64,000 nt of DNA from Marsupella aquatica (Eukaryota > Marchantiophyta). Below the pieces are notes generated by a model, which searched no databases, had not been told where the DNA came from, and saw only the letters and a list, made by a program, of their open reading frames with translations. The stretch spans positions 15,748,001 to 15,812,000 of the forward strand of contig OZ316895.1 of the NCBI GenBank assembly GCA_973895155.1, in the 5' to 3' direction. The position numbers and the translations under genes were made by a program. Shown here piece after piece: positions 12,201-23,675 of this stretch (positions within the stretch are counted from its first letter, which is position 1; each line of letters opens with the position of its first letter).

Positions 12201-13650
12201 AATTGAATTAGTACTTGTTTACGTGGTAGTTGAGGTGGCTTCACATCATTTGATCGGATGTGAAGGTCAGTGTTATTTTAGATAGGGAGTTTAAGTAACT
12301 CGTAAAACAGGTTTATAGAAGGAACTGGTCCTGATGCCTACTCGTAGAGGGATGGACCGTAGAGTATAAGTATATCATTCCTTGTTATTATAAATGTATA
12401 GAGCCTTTTCCGATTGGAATCAGCTCATCATAAGTCCAAATGTTGGAGGCCTCGACGTTGTTCAGGTGAAGAGTCTATCTCGTTTTGCAGATTAGGCCGT
12501 CAAATGCTGGTACCTTTTAAATCGCTAGAGTCCCACAGTTCCACAAAGTGTGGGAGGACACAATAGTCACTTTTTGCACTATTTCTGTGTGTTAAGATTA
12601 TTTCCTTTTTGACTTGGTTGACAACATTATTGACTAATTATGGTGACCAGGTTTTTGATAAGGAACACTCCATGATTAATGCAACTAATTTTAGGAGTTG
12701 CTTTAACTAGCTAATATCTAGTTTGGCCGGCTGAGGTGGACTCACATTATTTAACCAAAGTGTGAAGGTTTACTGGTGCTTAAACACCCAAACCTCTTAT
12801 TTACTCTGTGGCTTAGGCAGGGAAACAAGCCTGGATGGACTGAGGGGTTTGTGGTGAAACTGGGATGGGATTACCAAAGTTTGAAAAGACTAATGCAGAA
12901 TGCCTAAATAGAATCCGGTAGCACCTTTTACAAATTTGACTGTAATCTGACTCTCATGCCCAAACTACTCAAGGCATCCTCGGAGACTTCGTTCACAAAC
13001 CTGAAGAGTCCTTTCTCAAAAGTTGTAGTTTGCAGCGCATACCCGATTCTTCAGAGTGTCCTGCACAGAAGTTAAGCACCCATTGGCAATCAGTTGTAAT
13101 ATTTGACCATTTTAGTGCTTGTTCAAAATGGAACAAATTATCTCAGAAAAATCTCAAACTTTGTGAGATACTAAATATGATATCAATGAACATGTTTTCG
13201 AGGTGATAGATATGATATCAAAGAACATGATTGCAAACAAATAGACAAAACAGATATCCAAAAGTTGTACACATGTATGCACAAGTTTGTCAAAAACAGA
13301 AGCTTATAGTTGGTGGGGATGCCTGAAAAAACTATTACGAGAGTACTTAATTAACAAGAGGCATGCTTCCAAAAGCAACCTATCACTTATCTTGCTAGTG
13401 TAATCGACTGTGCTCAATCCATGGGGATAACAAACCCCTACTAATTCACATTATTTGACCAAATGTGAAGGTTTACCAGTTGCTTGAAGACCCTAATATC
13501 TCCTTTACTTTGTGGCTCAGGTGGACTCACCTTATGTGTGACTGATGACTGTGCTCAGTTCATGGGCAGAACAACCCCTGACTCACATTATTTGACTAAA
13601 TGTGAAGGTTCTAGGCCTCAACTAATATTCAATTGGCTTATTAGTTTTTT
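9259..13650. other. Intergenic region after TFIIS; no gene seen
   Basis: The first few hundred bases are probably TFIIS 3' UTR. The rest has only short, unrelated open frames (9508-9807, 10035-10307, 10888-11091 and others on both strands) with no motif, no consistent splice pattern and no family resemblance. From 12.2 kb a diverged dispersed repeat appears (annotated separately). Confidence 0.6.
12232..13620. repeat. Diverged dispersed repeat, four partial copies
   Basis: A segment containing 'cacattatttgacca' and 'tgtgaaggtt', often preceded by 'gaggtgg' and followed by 'gctt' and 'tttactctgtggct', recurs at about 12232-12270, 12731-12820, 13441-13531 and 13578-13620, all in the same orientation. 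Spacing is irregular, so it is not a simple tandem array. Its origin is unknown. Confidence 0.65.
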
Positions 13651-13651
13651 A

Positions 13652-14160
13652 CTACCTTGTCCCCCAAACTGACTGTTATTCTCAATGTGACCCCTCAACT
13701 ATCTTAATTATTACATTGACCCCCCATTTTGTTCATAGGTTACTCTTTCCCGCACTTAACCTGAGGTCATTCCACACTAGCAATTGTCTGCCACATGGCA
13801 AGGTGCTATTTGCTGTGCAATGTGAGAAATCAACCCAGCCTGGGTTTGTTAGTTTAACAGGATGGAGGGGGAGGAGCTGAGTGTGAAAGGAGGGGGCAGC
13901 TCTGTTGTAGGGCCTGTGTTTTGTAAAGCAGGAGGGTGGGGACTGGGGAGGAATCCAGCGTAGGGCAGGGTAGAGCCTGGATTAAGCACAACCTGAGGGA
14001 GCTGGCCCTAGAATCCCACCTTTTTTCATAGTTGGAATGAGAGTAGGTTACCCCATTACCAGATGGGGTTTGGCGGGGCCAATAGCACCTTGGCATTGGC
14101 AGTTGGCCAACCGTACAGAGAATGGTACAACCTAGCAATTAAAATAGTTTGGGGACAGGT
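13652..14160 (+). mobile_element. MITE-like element with long terminal inverted repeats (copy A)
   Basis: The left end carries TTGTCCCCCAAACTGA followed by a TATTCTCAAT...TTAATTA arm. The right end, read in reverse, carries CCTGTCCCCAAACTATTTTA. Both arms lead to a GGCAAGGTGCTATT motif further in. The whole element is homologous to the reverse complement of 25361-25988, including the middle (CTGGGTTTGTT, AGGAGGGGGCAGC and CAGGGTAGAGCCTGG blocks). It has no coding capacity. The arms have diverged from each other, which points to an old insertion. The superfamily is uncertain; the outermost bases suggest a TA- or TTA-type target. Confidence 0.75.
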
Positions 14161-14390
14161 GAGTAAAGAAGGTAAGCTCTGAGTTTTCATTAACTTTTCT
14201 TTCTAAGAAAAAAGCCATGACTCATATGTGTGCATGAGAGTACAGTAGTTTGGTCCTGAGCTTCATGTCTAGGCTTGACCTTCGTGGCGCGGCTACGGAA
14301 AACTGTTGGACTCGAAAACGATTAATGATCTCTTACTAGTCGGCGCGATTCCAGCGCCTGATGGTCGACCATATCCGAAATCTGACGAAA

Positions 14391-14466
14391 CCAATCCTCA
14401 GCAAGTCTCCAATACTCGAAGTCTCAACCAATCCACAGCAAGTCTCCATTACTCTCGAAGTCTCGA
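14391..14466. repeat. Direct repeat, two units of about 37-39 bp
   Basis: Units starting at 14391 and 14428 share CCAATCC, CAGCAAGTCTCCA and CTCGAAGTCTC with small differences. Confidence 0.7.
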
Positions 14467-15934
14467 ACCTCGATTCTTCTGTTTGATGCTTTTGTGCTTG
14501 AGACTTCATGATGTCGTCACAATTTGTCTGATTGTCAATCACTGGGATGATTGGTGGAATAAGCAACCCTGAGAGACCTGTGGCCCTGTCTGGGTTGTCG
14601 TCGACTCTTGGATAAATATGCTGTTGTCGATTATACGCCAGCCGCTCGTGGAATTTGTTTTGTTGTCGTGGGGATCAGTGCAGTCTTTGGGGATGTCGCC
14701 CGATAAGTTAAGCAGACACGACCAAACCATCCCGTCGGAAGGAACAAGTATTTATGGTAGGTTTTCCTCATATCAAACTTCGGTGTCCGTTTCTCAAATG
14801 GGAAAACGCTTTCACTTTTCTACCCTTTTCATCACCGGTAGTACCGAATTCTATGTTGGAACCGTGGTAACTCTACTCGGTGAGCCAATTATTATTGACA
14901 GAACTCAATCTCACCAGCAGGTGTCAGCAGCAGTCAGCCGACTCGACTCGGCAGGTGAGAGTCAATGCCATCGTGAATCCAGCTTTGCACAGTTTGCCAA
15001 TTGCGCAAACAGACCACATCCATTTGGATGTCACACAAATCAAGTACCCAGATCAACTACTAAAAGAAAGTCCCAAGTTTACCAGGGGAGACGAGACTCA
15101 CCACGCTAGTTCGACTGGATACTAAATAATTTAAACTTTGCAACATTGTTTTTAGGATGGGTCGGACGGAAGCTCTCTGTCTGGATTCACGATGACATTG
15201 AGTCTTACCTGTCAGTACTACTATGTGGATCACTGGAACAAGATTGTGCCCCGCTGTCAGCCCTTGTGAGTCTCGGTGGGCCCAAAATTTATTGAGTCAC
15301 AGGATTCCGTGTTATTCGTTCAACTTTGCCAAATGCCAACTCATTCAATTCGTTAGTCAAGTCGAGCATCGGAGCAAAGGGTACAGTTTCATTCTGTCAA
15401 CGCATTGCCGGCCTCCATTTTCCTGTTTCACTATTTCGAGTTTTCGACCGTGGATCACAAGAAACTTTAATGAAATCCTCCTCGACTGGCCTGCATCGAA
15501 TGATTACAACAGGTGTGGCGCTCTTTGTCTTTTCTGGTCTTTTCTTGAGCGAACTCAGTCCCCAAAAGTGTCCGGGAAAGCCCAAGGAATGCGAAACAGC
15601 CAAAAGTAGTGAAATCCGTGTTGCCAGACTCCTGCAAACTTCGAGCACAACAGTCATAATTATGATCCAGATGGATGGATGGAAGTCTAAAAAGAGGGCT
15701 CTCGACCTCACCTCTACAGCTCTACTTTTCCCCCCGGGCTCGAGCTCGACCAATATGAAATCTCGCCATTGATTGATCGACCGTATTCCCTCAATAAAGC
15801 TCTGGCTGACTGACGTGGTCGTAGTGCTGCTCTACCCGTAGCCTTGCACTCTACAGCGCAACAAACCCGGACAGGATGTTTCAAGCTCGAACACGCTCTC
15901 AAATCTACGCAGGCCCATCCATTCTGCTTGCCTT

Positions 15935-15961
15935 TGGGTTGGGTTGGGTTGGGTTGAGTTG
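15935..15961. repeat. TTGGG microsatellite
   Basis: Four consecutive GGGTT-type pentamers followed by a GAGTT variant. It differs from the plant telomeric heptamer, so it is treated as a simple repeat. Confidence 0.8.
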
Positions 15962-17675
15962 ATCTCAGCAAATAGATCGACCTTTTACTCGATAAACCAG
16001 CAGATTGCATGTCGACTGCGGTGGGAAACCTTCGTCCTTTTTCTCGGTACATAGGGGCTGCAGTCCCGGCATGCTGATTGGTTGCCAAGATGCTCTGCGA
16101 TCAACGTGACTGACTCTCCTTATCTATTGTAGATCCCTTTCTTTTCGCCACGGAAATTTCTCATCCGTGTTTCTAGCTGAGTTGATTTCTTTTCATGCCA
16201 TGGAAATTTCTGGGGGCCCACATCTGTTTGTTCGGGACTTCGGGACCAGTAGGTTGGTTGGGTTGTTGTCGCGGGCGCGGACGTTGTTTAAAGGCATGAA
16301 TGCACGACTTAGAAGCTTTTCGATTCGCTTGGTGTTTGCGACTGTACTACTCGCAACGCATGAGCGCTGCACGATGGCGGTTCTGGTTGGACGTCGTCCG
16401 GGAAGGAATGTCTGCGTAGATGATGATTTTGGCTAGATAAGAGCTGTGAAGGGCTCCGCTCCGGGACGCTCCGCTGATACGGCTATGGCTGAATTTGGCT
16501 TTTCGACCTTGTGGTCGCGGATGGCTGAGCGGACGGTATCACCACGTCGCTGTTATTTTCGTACAAGTAGCGAGAACATGCTAATCGAATGGTGAGAATG
16601 TGCAATCCGTAGAATTGAGGTGTGAGCGCGGGTGCTCCGATTTCGAGTTTGCTGCGCGAAATCGTTCTTGTAGTAGCGCTGTTTTGATACACTGCTCCTG
16701 GTTTCCGCGGACCGATGGTGATTCTCTTGTCACGCTTTCGTGTCTCCGTTTGCTGGCTGCCATTCAATGCATTCCCATCCTTTCCTGCATTGGAGAATTG
16801 CCTTGATTCGAAATTCAGAAGACTCGGATACATATGACGGAATGTAGGAGTCGGTCGTGCTTTGCTTGCCCGTGACCGACGCCATCGCGAAGGTAGAGCG
16901 TATGGATTTGTGAGGACTGGTACTGTAGAACCTCTCGCAACATAGACATTCTATCCATTGAGCTGACTAAGTTCGGAAGCTTGCAGAATAGTGAGCTTCA
17001 GTAATTCGTCGCGACTTAAGGGGAATCCGTCCATCACACGTTGTACCGAGTTCTTCTTTCAAAGCACGAGGCAACCTCGTGCAGGTCGAGATTCTTCAAA
17101 TCATTTCAGACTCTGAACTCTACTGAATAGTTAATTCGCATTTTCGACGGAGGATTTCCATACCAGCGGGGAACTATTCCCACACTTGCTCGTACAATTC
17201 CTGGCAGCTGTCAATTTCGTGCGCATGTGTTTCTTATGCTTGGAAACACTGTTAAATCGCTGTAGAGACTGTACCAATACTATATCACCAACATTTTTGC
17301 TGCAAGATGGTAATGGTAATGATAGCATTAATTGGTGGAACATCCAAAGAAAAATGGGAGACGCAGGCATGGGTGAGTCTGCAGTACCGGTCTGTACAGT
17401 AGCAGGTGTGAATGTCAACTTCGACGTCAAATGGACTAGGAGTGACGACCAGTCACCAGTCTCGTTCCTCCGATCACCCTTTTTTGCATATTGAGAGGAA
17501 TTCTTTGTGTCTTTATGACTCACGGTTCCTCGAGGTGTAGCTATTGTAACGACTAGATGGCATCAATTGTGCGGGAAGGAGGGAATCGGAGCTTAGGTTG
17601 AAGTGTGATGATCACCTTGGAGTAGGACGACGACCGTTATGCTTTCTCTGGAGTTGGAGAGATAGATTATACACT

Positions 17676-20600
17676 ATGGCGGCCAACCGAGCTGCCTTTG
17701 TTCAGTTCCCAGAGGAGATCTTGACTAAGGTACTAACTTCTTAAAACCGTAGCAATCGTAGAGATTTCTGGTTGATTTCGCTCGTTCCATTTGCAGCTTT
17801 TCTATGTACGATCTCAATAACCAAATTTTCCGCGAATGCAACTTATGTACAATCATGACGTTTCCTTAGATAGCATAGACACTCCTCGATACACTCAGAT
17901 TCCGGCTCACAGTCAAGTGCGCACAGTGGCATTTGCAGTGTTCTTTCAATAGGGTAGTGCATCGATCTCTAAGTATGGAATGTGTCAGACCAGTGATTCA
18001 TTTTGCATAAAGATATTGCATCTCTGAGGCTGGAAGATGTTAGACCAACGAGATCCACCGGCAATTCCGCCAAACCAAAGGGTAAAAATACGGCACCGTA
18101 GTATGTGCTGGCGCCCGTCCTTGCTGCTGCGGCCCCTCCTTCAGAAAGATTTAGTGTAGCATTTCAATGTGTAGGTCTTCAGTCTGCTGAACATGGAGGA
18201 TTTGCTGCAAGCGACGGCCGTATGCAAGGTTTGGCAGCAGGTCGCTTCATCGGAGGCTCTATGGGAATCAATTTGTCGACAACGCTGGCGCTTGTGGACG
18301 AAATTACCTGCAAGCACTGCTGGCAGCAGCCAGCATTGGCGTCAAACGTGTGAACGGAGAGTCGAACTCGACCGTTCCGCACGCCGCCTCGTAACGGAGA
18401 TGGCTTGGCCGCTTAAAAGGCACAAGTGTTTTAGAGAAGTCGTTGAGTTTGGTGACCAGGTTGTTGAGGTACGTCCTACACCCTCCTCGTATTGTTCAGC
18501 AGAATTCGACTTGGTTTCCCACCGAGTCCTCGATGCAAACTTGACCAATGAAGTCTGTATGCCCTTTAGAACACGAGGCCTTTTAACCTGAGAAAAGATG
18601 GTGAACATAGATGGTGAACATCCCGGCGTGTAAACAATATATTTTTCATGTATTTTGTTGTTTCTGAACGACACTACCACATTTGAGTGGACACTATGCT
18701 GTCGAGGAGGAGTGGCTCTGTATGATTGGGATAGTTCACAGCTAGTGATGACATCTAAACGTACATAGAGGATTGCAGAGCATACAACTTGAGGTTTTGG
18801 AGGGCAACTGGTAGAAGGAAATCTAACGCAGCGGAAGAAGGAATTGTTAACAAACTTCCGGGCATGACTTATTTATGATTAGGACTCAAGTGAGTAATAC
18901 ATTCTGCTTTCTGATGGCCCGAAGGTTGAATGTGCAATTGTCTTTAAGGAGCTAGAGAGGCTTTCTTCAAGACAAGGAGACCAGGAAGATGGCACCCGCT
19001 TCTTCGCTTCAAAGTCCTTACAGCGGATCAGCCAAAACAACTGTATCATAGCCATGAAAGAACTGCTCGCTACTCCACTTCCACAGGTACCGACCAGACG
19101 GCTATGTTACTAATTCATTCGACTTCGTGTTTTAAAAAGAAATTCCTCGGCTTCGTAATTTGTTCGATTTCAGGTTGTCGATGCACAAGGCGCTGTTTCT
19201 AACCTCTTCGTATCATAAACTGGCCTGATTCGGAGCAGCTAGAGGACTGTCTCGCAAGGGGAGCATTGATAATATCCAAGCTCAGGTCCGTATATCCTCG
19301 AGTAGAGAATTTCGTATCGTCATTCACGATTTTGACAGATGCAACCTGTTCATCCCTGGAATGTCTCACTATATTCTCATCTTTCCTTCGAATGTAGCGC
19401 ATGCTTTTCCTTTTAATTTTCTACATGATTCGTGTCGCGCAGATACCAGGATCTCGATATTGAAGTAGTCGAGTCGAGGCTTGAAGATTGGAAGGATATC
19501 CTGTTACAGCGTCTCAGGAGCGATGCAGAGTAAGAGCAGAACCTGGCCATTTTCGAGTATGGAAATCACAATGAAATAGATGTTCTCATGTCGTTTTTTG
19601 TTCTTCCGGCGGGGGTTTCCACTCATAGCTCTGTGAAGTTCTTCCGTTTGAAGTGCTCATAATGCATCGCTCTCCTCTCAGCGTAGCGCGATATGGTGGA
19701 TTGAGTACTTCTGCTGGGGCTCTGGCTGGATTGAAGCAGCTCAACGCATTGTTGTTTGGAGATGCGAGAGCTCCACCGCCTGGCGAGGACGCTGATTCGC
19801 AAGGAACACTTACTAGTGATCCACTTGTGGACGTCAACGTTTTCAGGCAGTGCATGAACCTGCGAGCAAACGTAGAAGACTACTACAATCCTTCAAATTT
19901 ATATCTTAATGACGTATTGGACTCACGGAAAGGAGTGGAGATCAGGTAATCATCAGCAAGAATCAATCGTTTGTGCACCGTCCTTCATCGTACAGCAACT
20001 ATCAGTAAGAGTCAATCGTTTGACTAACCTAGCAATTACGGCTGTTCTTGGTTTATCGGTGACTCCTTCATTGATACACAACTCTGCTATGATGCAGCCT
20101 GGCGATCATTCACTCCGCCATAGGAAGGAGATCTAACATCCCAGTGCAAATAGTTGCCATTCCAATGCGTTTCGTCACCAAGGTTGGAGAAGAAGGGGAA
20201 ACAGACGAGCGTTTCGTTGATGTATTCAATTCAGGACGGCTACTTCTACGTGACGAGTGTATTGACCTCATTCAGTAGGTACCAGGTACCTTTGTGGACA
20301 AGTCCAAGTTGGCCATGTTACGTACTTGCAGTTTCAAGATTGCATCATGTACCGGTTGGGACCACTTGTTCCCAGATGTGTTGTAGACAGTTACAGTTTC
20401 CTTGATTCATTATAATCAATGGTGTTTTGCTCTTGGGCAGAGAAATGGGTCTGGATATCGAGACTGACAGGCTAGCTCTTGTTCCTCCTTCAAGGATTTT
20501 CTACACGATATGCGACAATCTTTACGCGATCTACCAGCAGGTAAACGATCCAATTCTTAACTTACATGCAATTGGCTTTATTTCTCATCCCACAAGAGAC

Positions 20601-23600
20601 GTATGATATCAATAGGAAAGCATATTTCTGCCACTTCAATTAGTACGTCTATTCCGATGTTGCAGCGTGCTGCTATTGGCTGAGCTCGATCAAACGTACC
20701 TGAACAGGCCTTAGAAAATATGAACAGCAGCTGCAAGAACCCTGTCCGTATCGTATCCGCACAAATGTCTGTACTTTCTGGGTAACCAGGGATTGGGAAA
20801 AAGAATCGACCTGTGAGATCTTAGTGCAATGATCAGATATATCTGCAGATGTTGAAATGTAGGGCTCAAGCTTTCTGTGAGCTGGAGATGCTGCAATGAC
20901 AAATGAATCCATGGCAGTAGTATGGGAAAGCCATCGATGTCCACTAGAAGCTTTCTATAATTCACAGTTTCACGAAGAAACTTCATCCCATTATTATTTT
21001 AGTATTGCTAAACGTGAACTAGCTTGGGTTTTGTCATGCCTTGCGATAGCCGCAGCGACCAAAGCGGTTACATGTCCATGGAGAGACTGGCATCTGCTTG
21101 TGAAACGATAGATATCCTCTACACTAACGCTGCTAACCTGGAGCACCATGAGTTCTAAAGCCATACTTGGGAATAGCAGCAGCGACCAAAGCTGACACGC
21201 ACAGGGAGAGACTAACATCTGCTTGTGAAACGATAGACATTTTCTCTGATGCGAATGTTTATTTCAGTCACAAGGTTGGCTTTTCGACCTGAATCATCAA
21301 AAAGCCAACCTGGAAAACCATCTCTCGGATTTTGAGATCGTGCAGTGGCTTCAAAACGCAAGTGATCGGTTCTCCGGTCGAAGTACGACATTTTTGGATA
21401 GGCTTGCTTGGGTCCCACGTCAGTTAAAGCATTCAGGTTGTAAATGAATACTTCGCGTTATGTAGGGAGATGGGGACCAGGATGCCAGACGACAGCCAAA
21501 AGAACGACATTGGATGCAACTGCCCCTCTTGAACCTGTTGCTGGAAATCACCCCAGAGGATTGTTCGCATCGTTTCAATAGAGTGAAGGTGCCCATTCCT
21601 GCCCATTACGTTCTTGTCCATTCTGATCGATTATAATTCTTTGCATTTCACAGAACGCTATTAACTTGAGTTAACTGGCGATAACACTAGCTGAAATTTG
21701 TGTACAGCTTGGATCAGAAGGGTCATACATAGGATAAGCTGACAGTTTTTATTGTTTAAGTTGAGGAGCATTTTGGTGTTCTATGCAATCCTGGCCATAG
21801 CAGTCAAACCAATGGGGCAGTATTATACCCGTGGTCTGTTGAATTAATTTTGAGGTGATGATCTGCAGCTCTTGCTGGAGATGTCGGACTTCAAGGCTGC
21901 ACTAGAAGACCTACAGGTGATCACTTTCTCCCTAAGAACTTCTCGTCAACTCCAACATCTTCGTCTGTCAAGTCCCAATTGTAAGAATCATATTTCTGTC
22001 ATCCAATCTACAACTACGTTTGAGATGTGGTCCGGTATAAACTTCGGTCCTCAAAGCTATTACTCACGCCTTATCATTGAAGCAGGCATTATTGCAGCTG
22101 ATAGGCAACGGAAATGCTCAAGATGGTCCCATTACAAGAGCTCTTCTGCAGCAGTACTTGCAAAACGCGCAAGAAAAGCGCAAACTGCATGCAGTAAGTC
22201 TTTGATCATGTGATTGGGGATGATGCCCTACTTAGTCTCGTTCGAGACAATAGAAGAACAGGTTGATGATTCTCGATTGCTCGTATGTCTGCCGCTACTC
22301 ACTAAGATTATTACAATGGAAAGCCTGTGGTCGCTATTTCAAGTTTGAGGTCCATTTAAGGGTCAATTGTTTAGAAATTGCTTCAAACTTAAGCTTGCGG
22401 TCACTTTCTCTTGATGTCACAATCTTGATGGAGGCTTGGGTTGGGTGGGCAGGCGTGGTGCAGTGAGCGAAGGACGCCACGGCCTGGAGATGTACTTTAT
22501 AGAGTTGGAAACATCGTGAGACATGTCCGATTCCAATATTCTGGAGTTATTTATGGATGGGACAGAGTGTTCTCTCTTGACGAGGAATGGATTACGGCCA
22601 TGAGGGTTGTGCCTCACACTCATATCTACCATTAATCGTTTCCAAGTCCTTCAAATATTCGTAGAAGTTCAAAGACTTTCGGCTAAAAACCCATCATTTG
22701 TGCTAAAGGGAAGAACTGTCTCTTGGCCTCGAAAGGGATTGTTCTCCAAATTACTGCTGAGGGTCCTTTTGTACCTCAACGTTGAATTTGTATAACCCCA
22801 TATTGTCTTCGCAGATAGATCAGCTGCAGTATGGTCGGAGCCAGCCTTTCTACCATGTTCTTGTGGACCAGAACTTTGGGAATCAGAACTTTCGGAATAC
22901 CTCCATGTATGGTACGTTGGCCCCACATAATTTTGCTGTTGCAGAGATTTCATCATACTATTCCTTGACATTGATTGGTTTCGATTATGTCTAGATACCG
23001 TAGGTCCCTCCTCCCCACCCCCCTCCCCCTGCCCCCCTGGTCCCCCCTCATCATTGAGACTTGGAATGAAATTCAACAGCGTAAGTTGTCTTCTTGCAGT
23101 CGCTCAAGAGAACATCGTATTGGCCCCTGATGCTCGAAGTATATTGCACAGGGACCTCGGTATGCATTTTCTGGGGTTTAGGTATGTTTCCATAGACTCC
23201 CCGCCTCTTCTAATGTTGATGGCCGTCTTATATGTGCAAATATATATATGATATATATATGTCATATTCTGTCTTGATGTAATTATTTTTCCTTGCTCAT
23301 ATTTCTGTTTTCGTCTATCTAAAAGCTATCGGAGACACCTTCGGGCGGTCACATATTACACATTTCAGACATGCCATTATACGCAATACTGAATAACCTC
23401 TCCGGGTGAACAGGAATGGAAGGTACATCCTGAACGACTATTTAAGTTATGTATATCCAGAAGATCTTCTCGACGAAGAAAGTGAGCTGCAGTTGCCAGT
23501 TAAAGTTGATGATATAGACGGACAAGGGACTAATGTGGTGAACATTCTAGGGGCGGTTCCAATTGGTACACCATCCTCCACAACACCTAGCTCAGTTGAG

Positions 23601-23675
23601 AGCCTTCCTGATACTCTGCGTAGTCTGCCTCTGGAAACGGATGAAGGCAATTCTAATTCAAGGCCCTCTAAGTAA
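17676..23675 (+). CDS. FBXO21-like F-box protein with SirB1/transglutaminase-like and YccV domains
   Basis: Well-supported exons: 17676-17729, 18175-18468, 18925-19086, 19443-19529, 19682-19945, an exon ending at 20274, then 20441-20540, 21869-21916, 22098-22193, 22468-22605, 22815-22911, 23100-23181 and 23414-23675. The F-box spans the first intron (FPEEILTK joined to VFSLLNMEDLL...WQQVA). The SirB1-like segment includes NVEDYYNPSNLYLNDVLDSR and, later, FVDVFNSGRLLLRDECIDLI. A YccV-like domain starts with TPRPGDVLYRVGNIVRHV and continues to QPFYHVLV and NGRYILNDYLSYVYPED. This is the FBXO21 order, so the likely role is a substrate adaptor of an SCF ubiquitin ligase. The tail is Ser/Thr/Pro-rich. 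Unresolved: the exon around 19174-19285 (in phase only if it starts at 19239), the segment 19946-20150, and 20541-21868. Family certain, full model not. Confidence 0.85.
21046..21241 (+). repeat. Intragenic tandem duplication inside the F-box gene, about 127-bp period
   Basis: A block with 'gcagcgaccaaagc', 'gagagact' and 'catctgcttgtgaaacgata' occurs at about 21046-21115 and again at about 21173-21241, with several substitutions. In the first copy one frame stays open and could be coding (it reads ERLASACETIDILYTNAANLE). The second copy is less clearly open. It may be a duplicated exon or exon border. Confidence 0.75.
23005..23048 (+). other. Long C-rich tract inside an intron
   Basis: A pyrimidine tract dominated by runs of five to six C residues lies in the intron between the exons ending at 22911 and starting at 23100 of the F-box gene. 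It is not placed as the polypyrimidine tract of the acceptor, which is at 23097-23099. Confidence 0.8.

Larger units (their letters stand above)
14161..17675. other. Unassigned region with open but unrecognised frames; F-box gene upstream
   Basis: From about 14.28 to 16.5 kb composition becomes less AT-rich and overlapping open frames appear on both strands (for example 14618-15109, 15326-15772 and 15714-16088). None contains a motif I recognise, and no exon series could be assembled. A short direct repeat lies at 14391-14466 (about 37-bp unit), and a TTGGG array at 15936-15961. From about 16.5 kb the sequence is probably promoter and 5' UTR of the F-box gene that starts at 17676. Confidence 0.45.

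Noticed and set aside
15936-15961. Interstitial telomere repeat
   Set aside because: The unit is TTGGG, not the plant TTTAGGG heptamer, and only about five units are present.
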